Shown piece after piece: positions 15,437 to 24,080 of a stretch of 64,000 nucleotides of DNA; position 1 is the first letter of the stretch; every line of letters starts with the position of its first letter. The translations under genes and the position numbers were made by a program. Origin of the DNA: Mycobacterium sp. IDR2000157661 (GTDB lineage: Bacteria > Actinomycetota > Actinomycetes > Mycobacteriales > Mycobacteriaceae); NCBI RefSeq assembly GCF_022317005.1, contig NZ_CP081006.1, positions 4,898,001 to 4,962,000 of the forward strand, read 5' to 3'. Under the pieces are notes generated by a model. That model was not told where the DNA came from, ran no database searches, and saw only the letters and a program-made list of their open reading frames with translations.

Positions 15437-17731
15437 ATGGCATCTCCCACCGCCGCGTCGGAGCGGATCGTGGAAACCGACGGCGAGGTCACCTATATCC
15501 GCACCGACGAGGATCTGCCGCCCGTTGCGATCATCGACCGCTCGCCGATCACCCTCAAACACCGGATCGTCTTCGGGATCATCGCGGTGCTGGGCGCCAT
15601 CGCCTGGGCGGTGATCGCGTTCTTCCGGGGGGAGACCGTCAACGCGGTGTGGTTCGTGATCGCCGCGGTCTGCACCTACGTCATCGGGTTCCGGTTCTAC
15701 GCCCGGCTCATCGAGATGAACATCGTCAAGCCGCGCGACGACAACGCGACGCCCGCCGAGCTTTTCGAAAACGGCACCGACTACATGCCGACCGATCGGC
15801 GGGTGCTGTTCGGGCACCACTTCGCCGCTATCGCAGGGGCGGGCCCGCTCGTCGGGCCGGTGCTGGCCATGCAGATGGGGTTCCTGCCCGGCACCATCTG
15901 GATCATCATCGGCGCCGTGTTCGCCGGCTGCGTGCAGGACTTCCTGGTGTTGTCGATCTCGACGCGCCGACGGGGCCGATCGCTGGGTCAGATGGCACGT
16001 GACGAACTCGGCACCGTCGGTGGGGTCGCCGCCATCATCGGCGTGCTCGTCATCATGGTCATCCTGCTCGCCGTGCTGGCGCTCGTCGTCGTCGGCGCCC
16101 TGGCCGAGAGCCCCTGGGGCGTCTTCTCGATCGCGATGACGATACCCATCGCGATCTTCATGGGCCTCTATCTGCGGTTCCTGCGGCCCGGCCGGGTTTC
16201 CGAGGTGTCGGCGATCGGGGTGGGCCTGCTGCTGCTAGCCGTGGTTGCCGGCGGTTGGGTAGCCGAGACCGATTGGGGTACAGACTGGTTCACCTTGTCG
16301 AAGGTGAGCCTGTCGTGGTGCATCATCATCTACGGCTTCGCCGCCTCGGTGCTGCCCGTGTGGCTTCTGCTGGCCCCGCGCGATTACCTGTCGACCTTCA
16401 TGAAGGTCGGCACCATCGCGCTGTTGGCGGTCGGCATCCTGCTGGCCCGCCCGATCATGGAGGCGCCGGCGATTTCGGGATTCGCAGGCGAGGGTACGGG
16501 TCCGGTGTTCGCGGGTTCACTGTTCCCCTTCCTGTTCATCACGATCGCCTGCGGTGCGTTGTCCGGCTTCCACGCGCTCATCTCCTCGGGCACCACCCCA
16601 AAGCTGCTCGAGAAGGAAGGGCAGATGCGGCTGATCGGCTACGGCGGCATGCTGACCGAGTCGTTCGTCGCGATCATGGCGCTGATCACCGCCGCCATCA
16701 TCAACCAGCACCTGTACTTCGTGATGAACGCCCCCACGGCCTCCACGGGAACCACCGGGCAATCCGCCGCGGACTACGTGAACGGACTGGGATTGTCCGG
16801 GGCGCCGATCACCGGAGCAGAGATCGACGCCGCGGCCGCGAGTGTCGGTGAGGAGTCGATTGTGTCGCGGACCGGTGGTGCGCCGACGCTGGCGTTCGGC
16901 ATGTCCGAAGTGCTGAGCAAGGTCTTCGGTGGCGACGCGCTCAAGGCGTTCTGGTACCACTTCGCGATCATGTTCGAGGCGTTGTTCATCCTGACCACCG
17001 TCGATGCCGGCACCCGCGTCGCGCGATTCATGCTCTCCGACGGCCTGAGCAACCTGGGCGGGCCGCTGCGCAAGCTCAAGGATCCGAGTTGGCGAGTGGG
17101 AGCCTGGGTCTGCAGCCTGATCGTGGTCGCGGCGTGGGGCGGCATCCTGCTGATGGGGGTGACCGATCCGCTCGGCGGTATCAACACACTGTTCCCGCTG
17201 TTCGGCATCGCCAACCAGCTGCTTGCCGCTATCGCGCTGACGGTCGTGACGGTGGTGGTGGTGAAGAAGGGGCTCATCAAATGGGCATGGGTACCGGGAG
17301 TCCCACTGCTCTGGGACCTCACGGTGACGATGACCGCGTCGTGGCAGAAGATCTTCTCCGGCGACCCGCGGGTCGGCTACTGGACCCAGCACTTCCAGTA
17401 CCGCGACGCCAAGGACGCCGGCCAGACGGCGTTCCGCGCGGCCGAGGACGCCGACCAACTCGACGCGGTCATCCGCAACACCTTCATCCAGGGCACGCTG
17501 TCGATCGTGTTCGCACTCCTGGTGGTGATCGTGTTCGTCACGGGAGTGCTCATGGTGCTGCGGACACTGCGCGGCCCCGCACCCCCGACGAGTGAAGACG
17601 AAGCCGTTCCGTCACGCATCTTCGCGCCATCCGGTCTCATCCCGTCCAAATACGAGAAGGAGGTGCAGAAGCAATGGGACGCGCTACCAAGATCGCACGC
17701 CAAATCGGTTGGCACTGGGGCACATTCGTAG
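15437..17731 (+). CDS. cstA: Carbon starvation protein CstA (pyruvate/peptide permease)
   Basis: A 764-residue polytopic membrane protein. It has ~15-18 hydrophobic helices, the CstA signature FGHHFAAIAGAGPLVGPVLA near residue 130, and the later ITIACGALSGFHALISSGTTPK and WYHFAIMFEALFILTTVDAGTRV. Related proteins take up pyruvate or peptides under carbon limitation. The position after ligB matches Rv3063. The last 19 codons overlap the ybdD-like gene, which supplies a small accessory protein. Confidence 0.95.
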   Translation: MASPTAASERIVETDGEVTYIRTDEDLPPVAIIDRSPITLKHRIVFGIIAVLGAIAWAVIAFFRGETVNAVWFVIAAVCTYVIGFRFYARLIEMNIVKPRDDNATPAELFENGTDYMPTDRRVLFGHHFAAIAGAGPLVGPVLAMQMGFLPGTIWIIIGAVFAGCVQDFLVLSISTRRRGRSLGQMARDELGTVGGVAAIIGVLVIMVILLAVLALVVVGALAESPWGVFSIAMTIPIAIFMGLYLRFLRPGRVSEVSAIGVGLLLLAVVAGGWVAETDWGTDWFTLSKVSLSWCIIIYGFAASVLPVWLLLAPRDYLSTFMKVGTIALLAVGILLARPIMEAPAISGFAGEGTGPVFAGSLFPFLFITIACGALSGFHALISSGTTPKLLEKEGQMRLIGYGGMLTESFVAIMALITAAIINQHLYFVMNAPTASTGTTGQSAADYVNGLGLSGAPITGAEIDAAAASVGEESIVSRTGGAPTLAFGMSEVLSKVFGGDALKAFWYHFAIMFEALFILTTVDAGTRVARFMLSDGLSNLGGPLRKLKDPSWRVGAWVCSLIVVAAWGGILLMGVTDPLGGINTLFPLFGIANQLLAAIALTVVTVVVVKKGLIKWAWVPGVPLLWDLTVTMTASWQKIFSGDPRVGYWTQHFQYRDAKDAGQTAFRAAEDADQLDAVIRNTFIQGTLSIVFALLVVIVFVTGVLMVLRTLRGPAPPTSEDEAVPSRIFAPSGLIPSKYEKEVQKQWDALPRSHAKSVGTGAHS

Positions 17732-17877
17732 GTGACCTGATGGGCGACACGCACTACCGGCGCTACGTCGACCACCGCTTGCGCACCCATCCCGGCGAAC
17801 CCGTGCTCACCGAAGGCGAGTACTGGCGGATGCGGCACGCCGCGGCGGAGGCCGACCCACAAGCGCGTTGCTGCTGA
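17674..17877 (+). CDS. YbdD/YjiX-family small protein, CstA partner
   Basis: A 67-residue protein with the YbdD/YjiX pattern: IARQIGWHWGTFVGDLMGDTHYRRYVDHRLRTHPGEPVLTEGEYWR. A Shine-Dalgarno sequence (AAGGAGG) lies within cstA about 10 bases upstream. In E. coli, YjiX/YbdD proteins are encoded with CstA/BtsT permeases and are needed for transport. The start overlaps the cstA 3' end by 58 bases in another frame, indicating coupled translation. Confidence 0.88.
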   Translation: MGRATKIARQIGWHWGTFVGDLMGDTHYRRYVDHRLRTHPGEPVLTEGEYWRMRHAAAEADPQARCC

Positions 17878-17887
17878 GGATCGGCGT

Positions 17888-19126
17888 TCAGCCCCGCAAC
17901 GAGTAGCGGATCGGCAGGTGTTTCAGCCCCCCGACGAAGATGGTCGCGATGTGCTCCGGGCGGCCCGTGAGCTCGATGTCGTCGAGCCGAGGCAGCAACG
18001 CGGAGAAGAAGCTGCTGACCTCCATCCGGGCCAGCGCGGCACCCAGGCAGAAGTGCACACCATACCCGAAGGCGTTGTGCCGGTTCGGGTCACGGGACAC
18101 ATCGAAGCGGAACGGGTCGTCGAAGATGTCCTCGTCGCGGTTCGACGACGCGTAGGACAGCAGCAGCGACTCCCCCGCCGCGATCGGCACCCCGCGCACC
18201 TCGGTGTCCTCGCGCGCGGTGCGCATGAACTCCTTGACCGGTGTCACCCAACGGATCATCTCCTCGGTCGCCAACGGCAGCAGGGCCAGATCGGCGCGCA
18301 GCCGCTCGCGCTGGAGGGGGTGTTCGATCAGGGCCTGCAGACCGCCCGAGATGACGGCGCTGGTGGTGTCGTGACCGGCGGTCGCGATGATCAGGTAGTA
18401 GGACACGGTGTCGATGTCGGACAGTGGTTCACCGTCGATGGTGGCGTTGGCGATGGCGGACGCCAGGTCCTCGGTCGGGTTGGCGCGTCGCGACGCGGTG
18501 AGCGCGTTGAAGTATTCGAACATCTCCAACAGGACCGCCATCGACTCCTCGATCGAGGCACTGCGCTGCAACTCGGTGTCGTCGTTACCGAACAGTTCCT
18601 GCGTGTACTTCAGCATCCGCGGGAAGTCCGACTCCGGAATGCCCAGCATCGACATGATGACGTAGAGCGGATAGTTGACGGCGACCTCTTGGACGAAGTC
18701 GCATTCGGGGCCTGCCGCGACCATGTGGTCGACGTAGCGCTGCGCCAACTCGTCGATCCGAACCTTCAGCGCCCGCATGGCTTTCGGCCGGAACCAGTCG
18801 GCGCCGATCGCGCGCGCCGCGCGATGCTGTGGGTCGTCCATGTGGATCAGGGTGCTCACTCCGATGGCGGCCTGCTGTTGGTCGCCTTCCCTGGTCGCCA
18901 GCACGGGCCGCGGCGAGTTGGTGAACACGGTGTTGGCGCGCTCGACGGCCATCACATCGGCGTGCTTGGTGATGGCCCAGAACGGGTTGTAGCCCTCGAC
19001 GTCCACCCATGCGACCGGCGTATGGGCGCGCAGATGCGTCAGTGCCGCGTGCAGCTTCGGCTCGTCGGCATATGCCTGGGGATCGGCGAACACCTTGGCG
19101 GCCTCGTCCATGATTCGTGCGCTCAC
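17888..19126 (-). CDS. Cytochrome P450 (bacterial class I)
   Basis: A 412-residue P450. The I-helix is IATAGHDTTSAV, the K-helix EEMIRW, and the heme loop FGYGVHFCLGAALARMEV. The sequence resembles mycobacterial P450s acting on steroid side chains or terpenes, but the subfamily is not certain. The GTG start overlaps the stop of the upstream LLM gene (GTGA). The pair is headed by the operator-like site at 20182-20200, placing it in the regulon described in the findings. No ferredoxin is encoded beside it. Confidence 0.9.
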   Translation of the reverse strand: MSARIMDEAAKVFADPQAYADEPKLHAALTHLRAHTPVAWVDVEGYNPFWAITKHADVMAVERANTVFTNSPRPVLATREGDQQQAAIGVSTLIHMDDPQHRAARAIGADWFRPKAMRALKVRIDELAQRYVDHMVAAGPECDFVQEVAVNYPLYVIMSMLGIPESDFPRMLKYTQELFGNDDTELQRSASIEESMAVLLEMFEYFNALTASRRANPTEDLASAIANATIDGEPLSDIDTVSYYLIIATAGHDTTSAVISGGLQALIEHPLQRERLRADLALLPLATEEMIRWVTPVKEFMRTAREDTEVRGVPIAAGESLLLSYASSNRDEDIFDDPFRFDVSRDPNRHNAFGYGVHFCLGAALARMEVSSFFSALLPRLDDIELTGRPEHIATIFVGGLKHLPIRYSLRG

Positions 19127-20169
19127 GGGATACTCCTAGAGGGGTGGTGCGGTTCGCGGAGGGCGGCCAGCACGTCGATGACGGTCTGCTCGTCGACCGA
19201 GGGCGGGAACCCGATCAGCACGCGGTCGATCACGCCGTCGCACCGCTGCCGAATAGCCTGTGCCAGAGTGGATATCGGCGCCACCACCGCGAACGTCTCG
19301 AGAATCTCGTCGTCAACGAGCGTGCCCATGGTGTCCCACTGCCCGGCGAGGCTGAGCCGGTGCAGCTCGGTGTGCAGGTCGCCCCAGCCGTGCAGCTCGA
19401 GCACCTTGCGGTAGGCGGGCGTCGACCCGTAGAACGCGATCTGCTTACGGGTGCCGGCGGCGGCCGCGGTATAGGCGGCTTCGTCATGGCCGGTGACGAC
19501 GAAGAGCGGTGCGGACAACTGGAATTCGTCACGCCTGCGGCCGGAGCGATCCATACCGCGCCGCAGCGAGGGCATCGTGACCTCTTGGAGATACCGCTTT
19601 GTGGTGAACGCATGGGCGAGCATCCCGTCGGCGACCTCACCGCACATCTCGGTCATCGCGTCTCCGACGGCGGCGAGGAACATTTTAGGCAGTCCGTACG
19701 GCTGCGGCTCGGGGGTGAACATCGGCGTCATCAGCCTGTGCGTGTAGAAGTCACCCTCGAAGCGCAGCTTCGAGCCGTTCTGCCAGCACGACCAGATCTC
19801 GCGCACGGCGGTCACGAACTCGCGCATGCGCGGGACGGGCCGGCTCCACGGCATGCTGAAGCGCTTCTCGATGTGCGCCTGGACCTGAGAGCCGAGGCCG
19901 ACGATCAGACGCCCCTGCGAGTAGTCCTGCAGATCCCAGCCGACGTTCGCGACGGTCATCGGGTTACGCGCGAAGGCCACGGCGATGCTGGTGCCGAGTT
20001 CCACCGTCGTGGTGTGCTCGGCGGCCAACGTCAGCGGAAGGAACGGATCGTGGTTGATCTCCGCCGTCCAGCAACCGTCGTATCCGTGCCGCTCCAGCCT
20101 CTTCGCGGTTTCGACGACATCGCCGAGTCGGCTCGAGACAGCCCCGTCGACCATGAGGCCGCTACGCAT
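19123..20169 (-). CDS. LLM-class, probably F420-dependent oxidoreductase
   Basis: A 348-residue TIM-barrel protein. Family features include MRSGLMVDGAVSSRLGDVV at the start, ELGTSIAVAFARNPMTVANVGWDLQDYSQGRLIVGLGSQVQAHIEKRF, and AVGDAMTEMCGEVADGMLAHAF. This matches the luciferase-like F420-dependent family that is abundant in mycobacteria. The role is probably redox chemistry on the island's substrate, which is inference. It is cotranscribed with the downstream P450 and divergent from the carboxyltransferase gene. Confidence 0.85.
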   Translation of the reverse strand: MRSGLMVDGAVSSRLGDVVETAKRLERHGYDGCWTAEINHDPFLPLTLAAEHTTTVELGTSIAVAFARNPMTVANVGWDLQDYSQGRLIVGLGSQVQAHIEKRFSMPWSRPVPRMREFVTAVREIWSCWQNGSKLRFEGDFYTHRLMTPMFTPEPQPYGLPKMFLAAVGDAMTEMCGEVADGMLAHAFTTKRYLQEVTMPSLRRGMDRSGRRRDEFQLSAPLFVVTGHDEAAYTAAAAGTRKQIAFYGSTPAYRKVLELHGWGDLHTELHRLSLAGQWDTMGTLVDDEILETFAVVAPISTLAQAIRQRCDGVIDRVLIGFPPSVDEQTVIDVLAALREPHHPSRSIP

Positions 20170-20181
20170 GGTCGTAGACGC

Positions 20182-20200
20182 TACAGTAAGCAATTCAGTA
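20182..20200. promoter_or_regulatory. Regulon site A (TACAGT-N7-TCAGTA)
   Basis: This copy has 10 of 12 matches to the TACTGT-N7-ACAGTA consensus seen across the island. It lies in the 86-base divergent gap, 12 bases before the LLM start and 55 before the carboxyltransferase start, so it could control both transcripts. Confidence 0.5.
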
Positions 20201-20255
20201 TGGTCAACGTGACCATGCCGGTGCGACGATCGCCGTCAGACGACAGGAGTTCGGC

Positions 20256-21752
20256 ATGACCAAGTCGCAGGACTGGGACGACACCCTCGACGAACTGTCG
20301 CGCCGTCGTCGACACGCTCATGCGATGGGCGGCGACGAGCGACTGGCCAGGCACCACGGCAAAGGCAAGCTCGACGCGCGCGGTCGCCTGGAGCACCTAC
20401 TCGACAAGGGCAGCTTTCACGAGTTCGGCACGCTCGTCGGTGGGGACATCGCGGCCGACGGCATCGTCGCCGGGTCCGGCCGGGTCGACGGGAAGCCAGT
20501 CATGGTCGGCGCGGAGGATTTCACCACGCTCGCCGGCAGCATCGGCCCGGGCGGCAACGCCAAGCGGTACCGGCTTGCCGAACTGGCTCTGCGCGACCGG
20601 GTTCCGCTGGTGATGCTCCTCGAAGGCGCCGGCTTCCGGCCCAGCGGCGAGCATTACGGCCGCACCCCGACGGACTTGTTGGCGCAGGCGCGATGTTCCG
20701 GCAAGGTGCCGACCATCGCCGGCCTGCTGGGGCCGTCGGCCGGACACGGCGCGCTGGTGGCCCCGGTGTGCGATTGGACGATCATGAGCAGGCAGGGCGC
20801 GATCTTCACCGCGGGCCCGCCGGTCGTCAAAGAGTCGACGGGCGAGGAGATCTCGAAGGAGGACCTCGGTGGCCCCGGCGTGGCGCTCGCCAGCGGGGTG
20901 ATCCACAACCTGGCTTCCGACGACGAGGCCCTGCTTGACGACATCCGTCGCTACCTGTCCTACTTCCCCGCGAGCGCGTGGTCCTACCCGGCATCGCGGC
21001 AGCCCGACGAGACCGCCGAACCAAGGCCCACCTCCGAACTACTCGACATCGTGCCCCGCGGTAATCGCCAGGTCTACGACATGCGGCGGGTGCTCGACGT
21101 CGTCTTCGACACCGCCGACTGGTTCGAGGTGCAGCCGAGGTTCGGTCCGGCGATGATCTGCGCGCTGGCGCACCTGGGCGGCCACCCCGTCGCCGTCGTC
21201 GCCAACCAGCCCAACGTGCTGGCCGGCTCGATCGACGCCGACGCCGCCGACAAGGCCGCGCATTTCATCACCGTCGCCGACTCGTTTCATCTGCCGATCG
21301 TGTTCCTCGCCGACAACCCCGGGATGCTGCCCGGCAGCCGCTCCGAGCGAACCGGCGTACTACGCAGCGGCGCAAGGATGTTCGCGGCCCAGACCGCCGC
21401 GACCACCATCAAGCTGCACGTGACGCTGCGCAAGGCCTACGGCTTCGGCTCGATGGTGATGTCGCTGCTCGGGTTCGACAGCCAGAGTGCGACCTTCGCC
21501 TATCCCGGCGCAACGATGGGCGCGATGAGCGCCGCCGCGTTGAGCAAGGCGTCGCACGCCGCCGAGGACGTCGAGGCGCGGCTGCGCAAGGCCGAGGTCG
21601 AGGCGTCGTTCCGGTCGGCGAGCCACCTCGGTTTCGACGACCTCATCCATCCCGAAGAGACCCGCAACGCGTTGCTGTCGGCGTTGCAGCGGGCCCTCTA
21701 CAGCAGGCAGGCGGCCGCGGAGCCGGTGTCCCGCACGGTGATCACACCCTAG
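20256..21752 (+). CDS. Acyl-CoA carboxylase carboxyltransferase (beta) subunit
   Basis: A 498-residue crotonase-superfamily carboxyltransferase with N and C halves. Features are ARHHGKGKLDARGRLEHLLD at the N-terminus, GGNAKRYRLAELALRDRVPLV, LLGPSAGHGALVAPVCDW (first oxyanion region) and FLADNPGMLPGSRSERTG (second half). It resembles AccD/AtuC-type subunits. No biotin carboxylase or biotin carrier gene is in the window, so it must borrow an alpha subunit or act as a decarboxylase/transcarboxylase. GGAG precedes the ATG. Its stop shares a CTAG with the convergent LLM gene. Confidence 0.87.
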   Translation: MTKSQDWDDTLDELSRRRRHAHAMGGDERLARHHGKGKLDARGRLEHLLDKGSFHEFGTLVGGDIAADGIVAGSGRVDGKPVMVGAEDFTTLAGSIGPGGNAKRYRLAELALRDRVPLVMLLEGAGFRPSGEHYGRTPTDLLAQARCSGKVPTIAGLLGPSAGHGALVAPVCDWTIMSRQGAIFTAGPPVVKESTGEEISKEDLGGPGVALASGVIHNLASDDEALLDDIRRYLSYFPASAWSYPASRQPDETAEPRPTSELLDIVPRGNRQVYDMRRVLDVVFDTADWFEVQPRFGPAMICALAHLGGHPVAVVANQPNVLAGSIDADAADKAAHFITVADSFHLPIVFLADNPGMLPGSRSERTGVLRSGARMFAAQTAATTIKLHVTLRKAYGFGSMVMSLLGFDSQSATFAYPGATMGAMSAAALSKASHAAEDVEARLRKAEVEASFRSASHLGFDDLIHPEETRNALLSALQRALYSRQAAAEPVSRTVITP

Positions 21753-22795
21753 TTCTCTGAGGCGCGGTACTCGGCGACGATCGGCTCCAGCTCGTCCGGT
21801 GTCGCGCCGTGCATGATGATTGCGTCGGCGCCGTAGTCGAATTCCTTGCGGATCCGCGCGACGCACTGCTGGGCCGACCCGGTTGCCGACGGTTCCAGCC
21901 ACTCATCGGGAATGAGGGTGGCGATGTGCTCGATCTGCTCAGCCGTCGCCTTGTGGTCGATGCCGCCGGGAATCGACTGCACGACGGAGTCGTCGCGAAA
22001 ATTCTGCAGCACAGCAGGATCCCACCCGTTGGTGGACACCAGCAGATCACCGTAGCCCTGAAGGTAGGTGGCCAGCCGGGCGACGGTCTTCTTCAGCCGC
22101 AGTTGCTCGGGCAGATGGTCGCCGACGGTCGCGAAGCACGACCACACCCGCACGGCCGCTGGATCGCGACCGGCCCGCTCCGCGGCCTCCTTGACGGTCT
22201 TGACCGCTCGCTGCAGGGTCTCCGGCGTGAAGTACGTGTGCAGGATGACGTCGTCGAATGCCCGGCCGCCCAGCGCGAGGGTCTGCGGCCCGAACGCGAC
22301 GATCGCCAGGCGGATGTCCTCGCGGAAGTCGGGGTCGAGGAACAGCACCTGGTACTTGCCGAGCGGGCCGTCGTGGTTGAAGATCAGCTCGCCCTGCCAC
22401 AGGCGGCGCATCACCCGCGCGAAGTCCTCCATCTGCGCCGTGGTCACCGGCGGGATGCCGAAGGCGCCGTAGATGGCGCCGATGCCGCGGCCGATGCCGA
22501 GCGTGAATCGGCCGCCGGACAGACGGTGCATCGTGGTGGCCCACGATCCGGTGATGAGGGGATGACGGGTGTTGTGATTTGTTGCCGCCGTGGCGATCTG
22601 CATACGGGATGTCACTGCGCATGCCGCCCCGACCAGCGACGACGCCTCCTTGACGTTCCATCGCTCGGAGATGAACCCGGTACCGAACCCGAGTTCCTCG
22701 CCGCGGCGCGCCTCGTCCATCAGCGTTGCCGGCCCCTCTCCACCTGCACCGGCCAGCAGGTAGTAGCCCAACTCGTCGAGCACTCGTTCGGTCAC
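21749..22795 (-). CDS. LLM-class F420-dependent oxidoreductase
   Basis: A 348-residue luciferase-like protein: LGYYLLAGAGGEGPATLMDEARRGEELGFGTGFISERW, then HRLSGGRFTLGIGRGIGAIYGAFGIPP. It resembles the TIGR03857 type of F420-dependent enzymes. I chose the GTG that forms a GTGA overlap with the stop of the 59-codon gene upstream; another GTG two codons earlier is possible. It is the last gene of a four-gene operon starting with the monooxygenase at 25693. Confidence 0.85.
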   Translation of the reverse strand: MTERVLDELGYYLLAGAGGEGPATLMDEARRGEELGFGTGFISERWNVKEASSLVGAACAVTSRMQIATAATNHNTRHPLITGSWATTMHRLSGGRFTLGIGRGIGAIYGAFGIPPVTTAQMEDFARVMRRLWQGELIFNHDGPLGKYQVLFLDPDFREDIRLAIVAFGPQTLALGGRAFDDVILHTYFTPETLQRAVKTVKEAAERAGRDPAAVRVWSCFATVGDHLPEQLRLKKTVARLATYLQGYGDLLVSTNGWDPAVLQNFRDDSVVQSIPGGIDHKATAEQIEHIATLIPDEWLEPSATGSAQQCVARIRKEFDYGADAIIMHGATPDELEPIVAEYRASEN

Positions 22796-22971
22796 GCCCA
22801 CACTCCGTGTCTATCGCCACAGTTCCACACCTCGACGGTCCGCCCGTCGACCACACGAAAGATCGCCACGTGCTCGTCGTCGTCGCGGGCCACCACCAGG
22901 TTCAGGTCGAACCGGGTGGTCTCGAATATCGAACATAGTTGTCGGGCACTGACCGTACGGGAACGCCTCAT
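22792..22971 (-). CDS. 59-residue protein, translationally coupled, possibly SnoaL/NTF2-like fragment
   Basis: The ATG overlaps the TGA of the hydrolase gene (ATGA) and the TGA overlaps the start of the LLM gene (GTGA), so this frame fits exactly between its neighbours. The protein has a basic start (MRRSRTVSAR) and then ETTRFDLNLVVARDDDEHVA and IFRVVDGRTVEVWNCGD. The last part looks like the terminal beta strands of SnoaL-like (NTF2-fold) proteins, which often end in YRVxDGRIxEVW. It may be a trimmed SnoaL protein or a small subunit. No function can be assigned. Confidence 0.55.
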   Translation of the reverse strand: MRRSRTVSARQLCSIFETTRFDLNLVVARDDDEHVAIFRVVDGRTVEVWNCGDRHGVWA

Positions 22972-24080
22972 CGAGCAGTACGGCCTGCGCTGAGACCGTG
23001 CAGCAAGCGCTCAGACGCCGCCTGTACGCCACCTGCGAACAGGTGCCCCACATGGCTGCCCCGGTGCCAGTACAACTCCCCGCCCCACCGCTCGTGCAGC
23101 GCCTGCGCGGGTTCGCGCATCGCCATCCGGTCGTGCCACGCCCCGACGATCAGCCTGCGGTCCGCCGGCGCTGTCGGTTCGACGGCCTGGTAGTCGACCG
23201 TCGACATCACCCGTTCGACGGGCGGGGAAGACAGCAACTCCATCGTGTCGCGGACCGACGGTCCCCACCGCCCGAGGTGTGCCGCGATCATCGCGTTCAG
23301 GCCGAAGATCGGCGTGAACACCGCGGCGGCGTCGACGTCCTCGAGGTGCGAAACCATTCCGGCCACCGGGCTTCCCATCGACACCCCCGACACCGCGATC
23401 GCCGTAGCCTGTGGGCGTAGCCATCGCACCACCGATCGCACCTCGGACACGACTCGGATCAGGCCCGCCACATTGTTCAACGGGTCCATGCTCGGATACA
23501 CCGGCCATGCGCCGGCCCGCACACCGCTGCCCGGTTGCACCGGCAGTGCGATGTTGAACCCGATTTCCTCCTGCAGCCGACGGGCCCGCGAGAACAGCAG
23601 GTCGATCGGCTGCCCCTGACCCGCACCGTGCACCCACACCAGCCACGGCCGCCGCTCGTCGCCCGACCGACAGAGGTGGACCACCGCGGTGGCCGGGCCA
23701 CCGAAGGCCGCAAGTGACTCCGGCAGATGCGGATCGTGCTCGAAGGTCAGCTGTTCGTAACGCTGTCTGCCGAAGCGACGGCGCCGAATCGATGAGACGC
23801 GCAGCGGATCCGGTTCGCGATGCACACCTGCGATACCGAGCGCCGACAACTCGTCGGCCGCCGTCTGGCACGACTCCACGGACCGTTCCAGCTGCGGCGC
23901 CGGGGACGTCAGCGTGAACCCGGTCAGGGCGAGTTCGTCAAGCACGACCTCACCGAACTGCCGGAAATTGCTGCGCGAGAACCAGTTCCAGTCATCGGCC
24001 CCTGCGACGGCCGTGTGGGCCCGCGGGATCACGCCGGCGAAGTCTCGGCCGATGCGCCACACCCGCTCCGCCGCCCTCAT
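22968..24080 (-). CDS. Alpha/beta-hydrolase fold protein
   Basis: A 370-residue protein. The nucleophile elbow is AVSGVSMGSPVAG (GVSMG). An earlier PWLVWVHGAGQG supplies the oxyanion HG motif, and SHVGHLFAGG near the end supplies the likely catalytic His. The first ~100 residues are a helical extension starting MRAAERVWRIGRDFAG. The fold suggests hydrolysis of an ester or lactone, which would fit the product of the Baeyer-Villiger-like enzyme encoded just upstream. The ATG overlaps the TGA of that gene. Confidence 0.8.
   Translation of the reverse strand: MRAAERVWRIGRDFAGVIPRAHTAVAGADDWNWFSRSNFRQFGEVVLDELALTGFTLTSPAPQLERSVESCQTAADELSALGIAGVHREPDPLRVSSIRRRRFGRQRYEQLTFEHDPHLPESLAAFGGPATAVVHLCRSGDERRPWLVWVHGAGQGQPIDLLFSRARRLQEEIGFNIALPVQPGSGVRAGAWPVYPSMDPLNNVAGLIRVVSEVRSVVRWLRPQATAIAVSGVSMGSPVAGMVSHLEDVDAAAVFTPIFGLNAMIAAHLGRWGPSVRDTMELLSSPPVERVMSTVDYQAVEPTAPADRRLIVGAWHDRMAMREPAQALHERWGGELYWHRGSHVGHLFAGGVQAASERLLHGLSAGRTAR

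Noticed and set aside
13777..15492. A 571-codon antisense frame opposite ligB
   Set aside because: The frame is a shadow of high-GC third-position bias. It has no recognisable domain, and ligB on the other strand has all ligase motifs.
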